Below are positions 1 through 11,297 of a DNA stretch of 64,000 bases, piece after piece. Every line of letters begins with the position of its first letter. The stretch's first letter is position 1. Origin of the DNA: Fragilariopsis cylindrus CCMP1102 (taxonomy: Eukaryota > Bacillariophyta > Bacillariophyceae > Bacillariales > Bacillariaceae); the NCBI GenBank assembly GCA_900095095.1, contig FMBT01000440.1:42151-106150 (forward strand), given 5' to 3'. A model generated the notes under the pieces. It saw only the letters and a program-made list of their open reading frames with translations, ran no database searches and had not been told where the DNA came from. The translations under genes and the position numbers were made by a program.

Positions 1-2713
1 TCTCTTTCTCTACTTCTTCTACCACCTCCTTGTCATAAACTTTGATATCATCAGTAGTAGTAGTAGTAGTAGTAGCACTAGTAGACGACGAGGACGACAA
101 CCCACTGGTTGTTTTCACCACCTTCTTCTTATTAACATTATCATCTTCAATAGTACCATTACCAGCAGTACGTGGAGTCAACGTCGACGACTTCCCACCA
201 ATACCGATATTACCGATACCGATAGTATTAGTAGTAGCATTATTAGTACCATTTTTTTCTGCTTCAATAGCTTCTTCCTTTAAGTACATCTCAATATTAC
301 CAGTAGTAATAGTAGTAGGACTAGTACTAGTACTAGAGTCAATAATGATATTATCCGTATTAGTATCAGTATTAGATCCATTTTGCTCCATAGGAGTTGC
401 TGTTGCGTTTGCGTTGTCAGTCGTAACATCAATATCATTATTGTTGTTAGGATTGCTACTATTTTTCTTCTTTTTGTTCTTGAGGAAAGCAGGAGTCCGA
501 GTAGTAGTAGTAGAATGAGTTGTTAACGCTGATGACGACATTGGTACTACTACTACTACTTCTTCTTGTGTTTGTGATTCATTTTGTGTTTGTGATGATT
601 CATTTTGTATTATTACAGGTACTGTTTTGCTATACTTGGAATAGTTGCGATTCACTTGGACAGAATTCGTTGATGTACTTGCTCCGGTATAACTGTGGCC
701 AGTTGTAGTAGTTCCAGTTGGTGCAATTATTGGTGGTATAATTTTAATCGAGGAGACTGTTTGATAATTAATATAGCTTAATTTTTGTAATTGATTTGTT
801 GTTAATGATGTCGATGATTTTTTTGGATTTCGTTGTCGAGATAACCAATTTCTTAAATTATCAATGATTTTTTTATTTTGTGACGAATAGGGATATATTA
901 ATTTATTAATGGGTTGAGGATGATAATAGTGTAATATTTGCTGATAACTTTTTTCCCATCGTATCTCTGATGGTGTTAAATTATTTGATGTTAAATTTGA
1001 AGTAGCATCTACTGGAGAAGAAGAGACATCCTCATCACCAGCATCACCACCAGCATCACCAGCACCAGCGGTAGTAGCAGCAGTTCTTGCTTTTGTTGTA
1101 AGCGATGATGCTATTGCTGTTGACGATAGTGTGGGTGTGGGTGTCGATGTTGATGACTTTGATACTATTGGTAGTAGTGCTGATATCGATGTCAATGATG
1201 TCGATGTCGATGGTGCTGTTGATGCTTTTGAATTTGTTGATTTTAAGTTTGATGTTGATGTAGTTACTTTTGAACTTGGTGTTGAACTACTTGTACTTGT
1301 TGTATTTGCTACTTCTACCTGCACCTGTTGTGACTGTTGTTGTGACTGTTGTGACTGTGATTGTACTACTGTGATACTGGTAAAACGTACTGTTTTATAG
1401 TGAATCCTATTTAATTTTTGTTGTTGACTGACTGAAAAATATTTACGTCGTCTTTGACTCGATAACCAACTTTGTAATGATTTTTGATTACTACTTGATT
1501 TATTACTACTTGATTTATTATCATAGATAATACTGTTTTTTTCTTGATTATAATATTGTAATATTTGTTCATATTTTTGATTCCATATTCTATCTGCCAT
1601 ACCACCATAGGATGATGTACTAGTATAAGAACGTCGTGGTGCATCTGGATTTGGTGGTAGTGGATTTTTTGGATTTACGAAATTATCATCCTTTATTACT
1701 CCTACTTCACTACTACTATTACTACCCTTGAGTTTCTTGTTGTTGTTCTTCTTCTTCTTCTTCATTTTCATCTTATGTTGTTGTTGTTGCGATGGGGGTG
1801 GTTGTGGTTGACTATTACTAGAAGTAGTAGCAGTAGTACAACAAGATGAAACATGCGGAAGAAAATCATCTGCTTGTAATCTTAAATGACAATTTTTACA
1901 TTCTACTATATCATCATCCTCCTCTTCATTGTCACTACTATCATCATCGTCATCATCACTACCTCTACCACTATCATCCTCATCATCATCATCACTATCA
2001 TCTTCCTCCTCCTCGTCCTCATCCTCCTCCCCAACAGCATTATAATTACCATTAGTATTACTACTATTATTAAACGATAGTAATACACTTCGTGCTTCTT
2101 CTTCTAGTTCTTCATGAGTCGGTGGTGGTAGTGCTGTTGTTGCGGTTGCGTTACGTCCTTCTTCTTTGTTAAACGATGATGATGACGATGATGCTGATGA
2201 TAATGATTTGTTTGTGGATATATTTATTAATGCTAATAATGCTGAGACTGCCTCATTATCAAAAGAAGAACATTCATTATTAGCAGTAGCAGTAGATGCA
2301 TCAGCAGTAGATGCATTAGCAGTAGCAGTTGTAGCAGCAGAAATCATCGTAGCCTTATTGTAGTTTTCTGGATACGATGATGATGCTGACGATGATGATG
2401 ACGATAAGACCCTTGGTGGTGGTTTCTTATTTGTTTCTCCTATTTCCATTAACGGAGTAGCACTAGTACTAGCACTAGTACTAGTACTAGTATTATTATT
2501 AGGCGACTCTACTACTCTACCGGTAGCTGCTGTTGTGTCATCAAAAGAGGATGATAAAAATTGTTGTCCATCATCATTATCATTATTATCATTACTATCA
2601 TTCATCATCGATTTCATCGTTTTCGTTTTCGTTATTGCCATCGTCGTCTTCACCATCATATCACGGTTGCCGTTGCTGCTACCGCCATTGATACTATTAT
2701 TATTATCCGACAT
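1..2713 (-). CDS. Partial protein with two helicase-associated (HA) domains and a zinc-finger-like motif
   Basis: A single open frame runs from an ATG at 2713 (in-frame stops lie just upstream) to the left edge without a stop, giving at least 904 residues; the C terminus is missing. Most of it is low-complexity Ser, Thr, Asn and acidic sequence. Three ordered pieces stand out: an acidic block followed by a C-x2-C-x11-H-x3-C motif near residue 271, and two related segments near residues 374-430 and 583-641. Each of the two begins with a Trp in a W..kY.QIL.YY context and ends in NWLS.QR or SWLS.QRR, followed by a Leu- and Tyr-containing tail (kL..I.Y). That pattern is the helicase-associated domain (Pfam HA), a predicted nucleic-acid-binding fold expanded in diatoms. 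I infer a nuclear DNA- or RNA-binding role. The opposite strand shows long Val/Leu-rich frames that are shadows of the triplet repeats. Function beyond domain level is unknown. Confidence 0.8.
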   Translation of the reverse strand, partial: MSDNNNSINGGSSNGNRDMMVKTTMAITKTKTMKSMMNDSNDNNDNDDGQQFLSSSFDDTTAATGRVVESPNNNTSTSTSASTSATPLMEIGETNKKPPPRVLSSSSSSASSSYPENYNKATMISAATTATANASTADASTATANNECSSFDNEAVSALLALINISTNKSLSSASSSSSSFNKEEGRNATATTALPPPTHEELEEEARSVLLSFNNSSNTNGNYNAVGEEDEDEEEEDDSDDDDEDDSGRGSDDDDDDSSDNEEEDDDIVECKNCHLRLQADDFLPHVSSCCTTATTSSNSQPQPPPSQQQQHKMKMKKKKKNNNKKLKGSNSSSEVGVIKDDNFVNPKNPLPPNPDAPRRSYTSTSSYGGMADRIWNQKYEQILQYYNQEKNSIIYDNKSSSNKSSSNQKSLQSWLSSQRRRKYFSVSQQQKLNRIHYKTVRFTSITVVQSQSQQSQQQSQQVQVEVANTTSTSSSTPSSKVTTSTSNLKSTNSKASTAPSTSTSLTSISALLPIVSKSSTSTPTPTLSSTAIASSLTTKARTAATTAGAGDAGGDAGDEDVSSSPVDATSNLTSNNLTPSEIRWEKSYQQILHYYHPQPINKLIYPYSSQNKKIIDNLRNWLSRQRNPKKSSTSLTTNQLQKLSYINYQTVSSIKIIPPIIAPTGTTTTGHSYTGASTSTNSVQVNRNYSKYSKTVPVIIQNESSQTQNESQTQEEVVVVVPMSSSALTTHSTTTTRTPAFLKNKKKKNSSNPNNNNDIDVTTDNANATATPMEQNGSNTDTNTDNIIIDSSTSTSPTTITTGNIEMYLKEEAIEAEKNGTNNATTNTIGIGNIGIGGKSSTLTPRTAGNGTIEDDNVNKKKVVKTTSGLSSSSSTSATTTTTTTDDIKVYDKEVVEEVEKE

Positions 2714-2817
2714 AGCAGTAGTAGTAGTAACGACAAACGTTATTGCTTATTACTGTGTAGTTAGTTAGATATGGTGTATGGTGTATGGTTTTATATCGAC
2801 TGAACCTACTTTGCTCT

Positions 2818-2866
<49 letters not shown>

Positions 2867-3530
2867 ATTACTATACTGTACACTGTTTATGTGTGTGTCT
2901 TTACTTGTTGAGAATTAATCAAATCAAATCAATTGATTGGTGTGTAATAATATTGTGTTATTATGCCGATATTGAAACGACGTTAATATTGATTTGTGAT
3001 TGAACAGTAACAGTACTGTAACGTACGGAAGAATTGAGGAGAAAATTAAGTACAGCAGTATTATTATTTTATCCTTTATTCTTGTCACGTGTTATTCAAT
3101 ATTTTTGTGTGGTGGTTACTGTTTTAGCGCCCGCGATTATTACTATTGAGTGTATTTTATATTAATAAATAATTAAGTCACCAGTCGTGCTAACGTTACC
3201 GGTATGTACGGGCGGTATTTTATTTATCGAACACAAATTGCACTATATCCTTACTAGATACTAAGTACAGTACACTACAGCATGTAACTCTTTACCAACG
3301 CGCGTACAGTACGGTACAGGCAACACACATTCACTTTTTTATTTGGGGGATTTCCTGAGAAATAGTGATCTTAATTAACTATTTTTTAATCCCTAAAAGT
3401 GTAGCTGGTTATAATTATTAATCCCCCCAAATTAGTATAGAGGGGGGCCCGAAAATAAAATATATTTGGGACACAAAAATTTGTATTTGGGGACAAAATA
3501 TTGTTAATGTACTACACTAGTACCATTTGA
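2714..3530. other. Intergenic region with CT microsatellite
   Basis: This is the upstream region of the HA-domain gene. It holds a CT dinucleotide run at about 2822-2864, probably in the promoter or 5' leader, and AT-rich sequence with several TTAATTAA-like and TACAGTA motifs. No gene is seen. Confidence 0.6.
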
Positions 3531-4527
3531 AAGGGTTGCAGAGGACAACAACAAATAGATCAGGTGCAAAAAAATCCACATAGTGTATTAGAACAATGCG
3601 TTTGCCTCCTACCACTTTTCTGTTCCTGTGGTTGCAGAATAAAATTCATTATGCTTTTATGGCAGGCACACAAAAAAACTTGATTTTGGATCAGAAATGA
3701 ACTCAAGATATCTTATTTGTAAAGGTTGCAGAAGACAACACAAAATGGACTGGGTGCACAAATATCCACATAGTGTACTCAATCATTGTGTTTGCCTACT
3801 ACTATCCTTGGTGGTTCATCGTCACTTGGCTAAAGTGGTATCATTTCTATCTCACAAATTCTCACTTTGAATAATAAGACAGATGAATAACTTCTCCTTA
3901 GGTTCTACAACCAGCATGGTGCACCAAAATACCAACCAGTCATCAATCTCATACCCATAGTGGATGGAACAAGGGTCATGATCCCTCATACATACCTTAT
4001 TCTTGCCTCCAGAACACAAACATTGCATTTTGGCCAACATGTCATATTTTCATGCTCCCAAAAGTATCATTCAGAAATAGGCTGCCACAACATCAAAAAA
4101 AGGAATTGGACCATGGTTTGAACACCCAGATACCTTCCATATATGCATATATTCAAAATAAATTAACAATACTTGTAACATTCGCCATATTGGTGGTGGG
4201 GTGGGATGGGGAACAATAGAATAGACATAAAATAGCCCAAAATGCACACATTGCAGAATATTTGAAATGCTACAGCGCCGCGCCCATACCAGGTATGCTG
4301 AGTCCCAAGAAAAATAGCTAGGCATCAGCCTAAACCTTACAAGTTTTGGATCATATCATTTGTTAGGTAACCATACATAATATAATTGGGATGTCATAGG
4401 TCAAAACCCACCGCTATTAAAACACAACACACAATTACTCTAAGTGCCAAGTACGCGTGTAATCAACGCCGTGATGCACCATCAATCCAGACCTAATAAC
4501 CTTGGAAGATTGTAAGGAGCTCAACAT
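3531..4527 (+). mobile_element. Left arm of a 1 kb inverted repeat (R190-family element)
   Basis: This segment matches, as a reverse complement and with scattered substitutions and indels, the segment 8711-9948 on the other side of the MPP gene. It starts inside an R190 unit (the ATTTGAAAGGGTTGCAG motif), holds about one and a half R190 units to 3815, then a non-repetitive part to 4527. On the - strand it carries two short open frames (3852-4040 and 4071-4325) whose translations are clearly similar to those read from the right arm, suggesting remnants of a coding region. A further 500 bp to 5040 has no match that I can see in the window. Confidence 0.8.
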
Positions 4528-5434
4528 TATACCTATGGGTACAAGGTACAACTATTGCTTAGGACTGCAGGGAGGTTAGGAAGGTGTCAGGGTGTGCTAA
4601 GCCCCCAAAAGGGTCATTTAGGCCCAAACAACAGGTTTCCCCCCTTTAGCACCCACATCAGCATGGTCCTGCCCATAGCTTGCCAAGTTTATACTGCCTT
4701 TGGTGTATATGGTCAACCCCATGTGCTTACTTTGGGATAATTCATCCTTTTGAGTGTGTACTAGGTCACATACCCCCCCCCCCCCCCCCCATTTCCCATG
4801 TCCTAGGCTGCATCACACCCTTTACCACCTTCAAGTGTAGAACAAATGCCTAGCGCCCCAAAGTCCGGTACAGGTATCCACCCTATGCATATTATTAAGC
4901 TTAGATTATACCATCTGATTGGGACTTTATACATGCTAGGATGGGTTAGAATGCCAGAAAGTGGAGTGGTACAAGGTAGCAAGTACCAACAGGACATGAT
5001 TTAGTGTTTCAAGTCTGATTAAAGTGTTACTAAATAACAGTCGTACAGTATGTCTTGTGCATTTTTGCATTATTCATTCTTTCTTTTGGTTCACAACCCA
5101 CTACTTACGAAGAGGATCAACGGCACGTTCTTACTTACAGTATCATTAACACCAAAGCATAGAAAAATGAATTAAAAAAAAGAGAGAGAGAGAAAGAAAG
5201 AGGAAGATGTATTAATTAATTATTTAAATGTATTTCATTTTATTTATTTATTCATGTCTTTTTTTTCTATTTTTTTTTCGTGCGGTGTGTTGTTGTGTGT
5301 GATGTCGTGGAAATTAATATATAAAGCTGTTTGCTTTTTGTTTGTCTTTGTTTGTTTGTTTTTCTTCTTCTCAATACAGAAACAATCCGTACATTTCTTC
5401 GTTTTGTTTCGTTTTTAATATCTTTTTGTTTTTT
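4528..5434. other. Gene-free spacer with a poly-C run
   Basis: The stretch contains an 18-base C run at about 4773-4790 and, from about 5170, purine-rich then T-rich sequence that is probably the 3' flank of the MPP gene. Short open frames at 4555-4740 and 4803-4997 have no recognisable features and are not called. Confidence 0.5.
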
Positions 5435-7464
5435 TTAATAACGTAACCAATACGAATGTCTTCGAAACCAGGTATAGTCTGGTAATTCATGGATACCACC
5501 CACTGCTGCTAAACTATGATCTTTATCATTAAAAAATTTATACGCAGTAGCTTTAATATCATCAGTAGTGACGGTATCAATTCTTGAAAACACTTCGGCT
5601 GGTGTCATTCGACGACCATAATTTAATAAGGATCGTCCAATTTCTTCAGCGACATTATTATGTCCATCTAAATTCATGAGCATGGCAGCCTTTAAGGAAA
5701 CTTTCGCACGTTCAACTTCATCATCACCGACGGAATGTACGAGACGTATTAAATTATTCATTATATACCATGAACAATCATCGACTTTATTATCCGGCAT
5801 GACGGCATACACACCAAACAAACCAGTATCTTTATAATGTGTATTAAAGGTATTTAATGAATACGCTAATTCATTTTCGGCAACATCTTGACATAAATTC
5901 GAAGCATAATTTGCACCCATCCCCGATGCACGATCATAACTACCTAATAATAATTGCATTAACATTAATGGGAAGGCATATTCCGACGTCCAGGAGGCGG
6001 TGGGGAAGGCAATGGCCATATAGGCGACATCTTCGGAATTAAATTTCACACTAGTGGTTTGTATTGTGTGTGGTAAGGATGACGGGTAATGTAACGTAAG
6101 GAAAGAAGGAAAGAAGGGAAGAAAGAAAGATTGAGAAAAAAAGACAGGAGGGATCGGAAGGATTTGTTAGAAAATAATAAACACAGGTGACATAGGAATG
6201 TTTCAAATTCAAAACAACAACAACAATGCTGCAGGAGATGGCAGTTTGCATTTTATATTATTATTATAGTATATTAGTATACATACCGATAATCACTACC
6301 AGTAAAGACCGCTGGTTCCATGGAAACATCCACACCACCCGAGGTAGTCGGTAAGGAACCAAAATGTTGATCAGCTAAATCACATAATTGAGTATGATCA
6401 ATGGCACCGGCACCACTCACAACCATCCGGGGTGCTGTATATTGTGTCGTGACATATTCGACTAATTGATCTCGGGTCAATGAACGGATATTTTGTTCAC
6501 TACCTAATATTGTTCTTCCTAAACTCGATCCTTGAAAGGCTGTCGAATGTAAATGATCTAAAACTAATTCTTCTTGATTTTTATTGACTTCTTCCATTTC
6601 ACGTAAAATTACATCCCGTTCCCGATCAATGGCCACTTGATCGAGTTTGGAATTTAATAATATATCCGCAATAATTTCAATAGCAGTCGGTACATCCTGT
6701 TTAAAGACCTTTGCAAAATACGCAGTTTGTTCACGACTCGTATAAGCATTTAAATGTCCACCCATATTTTCAATTTGTTCTTCTAATTGTTTTTGTGTTC
6801 TGTTGGAGGTACCTTTAAAGGCCATATGTTCGAGAAAATGTGCTGCACCATTATTGGCAGAGGTTTCATAACGTGATCCAGAATCAATCCAGACACCGAC
6901 GGTGGCTGTTTCAGCACCAATTGTCGTTTCACTTCCGACACGTAATCCATTCGATAATGTCGTCACATCGGTCGTGGGGGCACGTAAGACATAATCAGGA
7001 AATTCAGTACTATCATAATCTGTGGTAGCAGCAGATGATGCAAAGGATGCTGCAAGTGTTCCTTGTCCAACAATAACACGCTGGTGTGTGGATGGAATGG
7101 AATGAATATAATTCGTGAATTTGAAAAATTAGGGGGTTGAAGAAAAGATATCATCGGGTTTCGTTTCGTTTCGGTGAAGAAGAAGAAGAACAACAACAAC
7201 AATCGGGGTGAGATGGAGATTTATTTTTAATTTATTTTCTTCGGGGGGAAAGAGAGAATATTGGCAACAACAACAACACAAGATCATCTGATCGCTCGGC
7301 ATTGTATTCCCCTTTCAAAAAGAATCAATCCCCCCCGCAGTACATGTGTACATGTACATGTACTTAATATTTGCGTTTATTAAAATTCTTCTTACCTTCG
7401 TGAATGCACTAGAAAGTACACGACTACTACTACTACTACGAGATGCCGCTACTAATAACGACAT
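5435..7464 (-). CDS. Mitochondrial processing peptidase, beta subunit (M16 family)
   Basis: Three exons, 7396-7464, 6287-7080 and 5435-6050, joined at GTAAG/CAG and GTATGT/TAG sites, give a 492-residue protein, the normal length for this family. The enzyme removes presequences from proteins imported into the mitochondrial matrix, working as a heterodimer with the alpha subunit. The N terminus (residues 1-40) is rich in Ser, Arg and Ala and fits a mitochondrial targeting peptide. The inverzincin motif H-F-L-E-H is at residues 104-108: His104 and His108 bind zinc and Glu107 is the catalytic base; Glu184 is the expected distal zinc ligand. The intact HxxEH separates it from the catalytically dead alpha subunit and core subunits. 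The first exon is only 23 codons and carries the targeting signal. The gene sits between the two arms of a 1 kb inverted repeat. Confidence 0.96.
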
Positions 7465-8710
7465 AATGATGATACGGTTGTTTTAATTTGATCCTTGGCT
7501 GACAAATACGGTACGACGACGATAGATTGATGTCGGGGGAGATAAGTCTGAATGCTGGGCTAACTGGAAGTTGAAGGGTGCTGTTGTTGTTGCTGTTTGG
7601 TGAGATTTTGTTTCATTCGCTGCTGTTGCTCACGACGCACTCGCTTTTTGCTTGTTAACTCATACGGTAACGATACAGCCTGTGTGGTGCGTCGTTGTGT
7701 TGATTTTAAAAATTAAAAACGAGCGATGGCAAGACTGTTGTTAGACTCTTGTCTTTTGCTTGAAGAACAGAAGGCAAAAAAACAAGAATCACTACATTTT
7801 TCTCGTATGAAGAACAAGATACCAGCGACGGAAGGACTGACGACTGTACTTATATATTATTTATATTTAGACCAATCAAATTTACTGCACACACACACAC
7901 ACACACACACAATAATTGAGGGGGACAAAGTAAAGAAGAGAGATGATGCAACAAAAGTAAAGTGACATATCCCATACTGCAAACATTATATAATACACAC
8001 ATACGATACTGTTCACACACACTATTTACACACACTGTTCACAGACAGTTCACACACTATTCAGAGGAGATAGATGATGATACAAGAATGGGCTACTATA
8101 CACTTTTGTTACTATTGTTGTACAAAATGAGTAGTGGTTAGTGTGGTATCATCATTGGTGAAGATTGTAGTATGGTGATACACTACACATTACTATATTA
8201 TAATATACATGCATACAAATAAATAAATGATGTGAACCACATCACCAAACCAATAATTGATATAATGCTAGAAGTAGGGTATAAACAATACCACAAGCAT
8301 GGAATTGAGCCATCACTACAGTCCTTCACACATTGGCTTCTGTTTTGAAGCTGTGGAAAGAAGAGTGAATTCAAGTACATAAACTTGCTTCTATATAATA
8401 TAGAAAGAGACACATGATATAATTTGATTTGTAATCCTCCTCTTCTCTTATGCATGCATCAGTAGCCATCATGCAACCTAATAGAATTTCCCCCAAATGA
8501 CCAAATTCAACCAAAACTTTTCCTATAAACAGATCTCAACCAAGTATTATTGAGGTGCATTTGGTGTTAAACTTCTGCAGGTAAAAGATTGTCAACCATA
8601 CACTATGAAAGAACAACAACAACTACGACAAGGCGCGTTCCGGCTCAAGGTGATCTCGAAATGTACCAAAAAAAACACAACTACAACAACAACTGCTGCT
8701 GCTGAATAAG
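7465..8710. other. Upstream region of the MPP gene
   Basis: No gene is seen. There is a CA/TG run at about 7887-7910, several CACA-rich stretches to 8060, and AT-rich sequence to 8710. Open frames at 7726-7965 and 8198-8455 are short, cross the simple repeats and show no domain, so I do not call them. Confidence 0.5.
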
Positions 8711-9948
8711 AATATTGAGCTCCTTATTACCTTCCAAGGTTATTAGGTCTGTATTGATGGTGCATTACGGCGTTGATTACACGTGCAATTGGCACTTAAA
8801 GAAATTGTGTGTTTTAATACCGGTGGGTTTTGGCCCGTGACACCCCAAATATATGTATGGATACCTAAAGCAATGATAATATGATCCAAAATCTTTATGA
8901 ATTAGGTTAATGCCTAGCTATTTTCCTTGGCACTCAGCATACCTGGTGTGGGCGCGGTGCTGTAGCATCTCAAATATTTTGCAACGTGTGCAATTCGGGC
9001 TATTTTATGTCTATTCTATTGTTCCCCACACCCCCACACCATCACCAATATGATGGCGAATGTTCCAAGTATTGTTAATTTATTTTGACCATACGCATAT
9101 ATGGAAGGTATCTGGGTGTTCAAACCATGGTGCAATTCCTTTTTGTTGTTGTTCTAGCCTAGCCTATTTCTAAATGCTACTTTTGGGCATGGAACTATGA
9201 CATGTTGGCTAAAATGCAATGTTTGTGTTCTGGAGGCAAGAATAAGGTAAGCATGAGGAATTGTGACCCTTGGTTCATCCACTATGGGTATGAGATGGAT
9301 GACTGGTTAGTATTTTGGTGCACCATGCTGGTTCTAGAACCTAAGGAGAAGTTATTCATCTGTCTTATTATTCAAAGTTGTCTAATATTCCAATAACCAA
9401 ACTCCACTGGAGAATTTGTGAATCAGAATTACTTTAATCAAGTGATGATGAACCACCAGGGATGGTAGGAGGCAAACACAATGTTCTAGTACCCTCTGTG
9501 AATGTTTGTGCAATCAACCCATCCAGTGTTGTCCTATGGAACCCTTTCAAATGAGATACTTTGTTGTTCATTATTATTTCTGATCCAAAATCTTGTTTAT
9601 TTTGTGTGTGTAACTACAGCAAAATGGATTTTATTCCTCAATCACAGGAACAAAAAAGTGGTAGAAGATCAACACAATGTTCTAGTACCCTCTGTGAATG
9701 TTTGTGCACCTGACCCAGCTGGTGTTGTCCTATGGAACCCTTTCAAATGAGATACTTTGTTGTTCCATTATTATTTCTGATCAAAAATCTTGCTATTTTT
9801 GTGTGCCTGCCATAAAAGCATAATGCATTTATTCCGCAACCACATGAACAGAAAAGTGGTAGGATGCCAACACAATGTTCTCATATACTATGTTGATGCT
9901 AGTGCAACTGGCCTATTTGGTGTTGTCCTCCGCAACCCTTTCAAATAG
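8711..9948 (-). mobile_element. Right arm of the 1 kb inverted repeat (R190-family element)
   Basis: This is the reverse-complement partner of 3531-4527. The inner edge is at the GAGCTCC motif near 8718 and the outer edge at the same ATTTGAAAGGG position inside an R190 unit. It holds one more R190 unit than the left arm (about 9470-9948). An open frame on the + strand at 9202-9396 is nearly the same as 3852-4040 on the - strand, sharing MLAKMQCLCSGGKNKV and DDWLVFWCTMLV. Differences between the arms are mostly substitutions, so the copies are old. Confidence 0.8.
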
Positions 9949-10001
9949 TGCTGGTTCGTGAATTTATTATTTGTTGTGATAAGATCCTGGAGTCCCTAGC
10001 A

Positions 10002-10172
10002 AGCGGGACTAACAGCAAATACACCGTTAGACCGTTACTAGCCAGTACATTAAAGACTACACCCGTTGTCCGTCGCACTTTTAAAAAAAGCGGACTAACA
10101 GCAAATACACCGTTAGACCGTTACTAGCCAGTACATTAAAGACTACACCCGTTGTCCGTCGCACTTTTAAAA
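10002..10172. repeat. 86-bp tandem duplication
   Basis: A block beginning AGCGG(G)ACTAACAGC and ending CGTCGCACTTTTAAA occurs twice in a row (10002-10087 and 10089-10172) with almost no differences. It lies about 200 bp upstream of the Lys-rich repeat gene. Confidence 0.9.
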
Positions 10173-10248
10173 ATTTATTTTAGCTCATTTTTTTAAATTG
10201 AGCGATTTTCATTCATTCATCGCTTTTTTTTCTTTCCTACTTTTTTTT

Positions 10249-10255
10249 TATATAA
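10249..10255 (+). promoter_or_regulatory. Possible TATA box
   Basis: TATATAA follows a T-rich tract 116 bp upstream of the ATG at 10371. Position and sequence suit a core promoter, but the window is AT-rich and such matches are frequent. Confidence 0.3.
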
Positions 10256-10370
10256 CTTACCAGTATCATATCAATCATCACGCACTTCCAAAAAACACCG
10301 TCTCATTCTTTCTATCGAATTCAATTTATTCATTCACCCGATATAGTACTACTACATCGACATTCTCAAG

Positions 10371-11297
10371 ATGATGAAACTATCAACCTTCGCAGCAGCA
10401 CTGTTAATATTAGTGCTTTCATCGACGACAACGGAAGCTCGATTCCGTGGTGGTTCCACTTCTTCTACACGACGTACTTCTAAAAAGCAACGAGCAGCAG
10501 CATCAGCTGTATCAGCAGCACGGGCATTACTAGCTAGTGATGAATCATCACCAGTATCAAAGGCACCAGTCGCAGCTACGACTAAGGCACCATCGAATGC
10601 GAAACCAAAAAAGGATTTGAAACCGGTGAAACCGAAACTCGAGAGGAAAGAGATAGTCGAGAAGATACCGAAGAAACCAAGAATGACTATGGCGCCATCT
10701 CAAAGTAAAGGACCAGTTGTAGCTTCAACAAAAGCACCATCTCAAAGTAAAGGACCGGTTGCAACGAAGAAACCGAGACTCGAGAGGAAAGAGAGACTCG
10801 AGAAGAAACCATTTCAAAGTAAAGAACCAGTTGCAACGAGGAAACCGAAAGTCGAGAGGAAATCGAAGAAACCAAGAATGACTATGGCGCCATCTCAAAG
10901 TAAAGGACCAGTTGTAGCTGGAACAAAAGCACCATCTCAAAGTAAAGGACCGGTTGCAACAAGGAAACCGAAACTCGAGAGAAAAGAGAAACTCGAGAAG
11001 ATACCGAAGAAACCATTTCATAGTAAAGAACCGGTTGCAACGAGGAAACCGAAACTCGAGAGGAAATCGAAGAAACCAAGAATGACTATGTCACCATCTC
11101 AAAGTAAAGGACCGGTTGTAGCTCCAACAAAAGCACCAGGTGTAGCTGGAACATCATCGGCACCAGTTGTGGCTGGAGCAACATCGGCACCAGCAACAAA
11201 CCGATATGGTATGACGAAGAATAGGAATAGGATGATGATGAGGTCATCTGCGTCGGCTTCCAGCGATAGCGGTACCAGAACACTTGTCACGTTCTAA
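10371..11297 (+). CDS. Secreted Lys/Pro/Ser-rich repeat protein
   Basis: Single-exon gene for 308 residues. Residues 1-23 form a classical signal peptide (a hydrophobic core followed by TTTEA, with cleavage before RF). Residues about 100-265 are a tandem repeat of roughly 65-68 residues, present a little over twice, built from KKPRMTM, SQSKGPVVA, TKAP and RKPKLERK blocks. The protein is strongly basic, without Cys and without a second membrane segment, so it should be secreted as an extended polycation. Alternating Ser and Lys in a secreted, repetitive, low-complexity chain is the general character of silaffin-like biosilica proteins, which is why I mention that possibility; there is no diagnostic domain. 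The repeat DNA is nearly identical between units, so unit number may vary. A second ATG is codon 2. Confidence 0.85.
   Translation: MMKLSTFAAALLILVLSSTTTEARFRGGSTSSTRRTSKKQRAAASAVSAARALLASDESSPVSKAPVAATTKAPSNAKPKKDLKPVKPKLERKEIVEKIPKKPRMTMAPSQSKGPVVASTKAPSQSKGPVATKKPRLERKERLEKKPFQSKEPVATRKPKVERKSKKPRMTMAPSQSKGPVVAGTKAPSQSKGPVATRKPKLERKEKLEKIPKKPFHSKEPVATRKPKLERKSKKPRMTMSPSQSKGPVVAPTKAPGVAGTSSAPVVAGATSAPATNRYGMTKNRNRMMMRSSASASSDSGTRTLVTF

Noticed and set aside
42-2768. Val/Leu/Asp-rich and His-rich open frames on the + strand
   Set aside because: They are the reverse reading of Ser/Thr/Asn/Asp codon repeats in the HA-domain gene on the - strand, which has one continuous frame and real domains.
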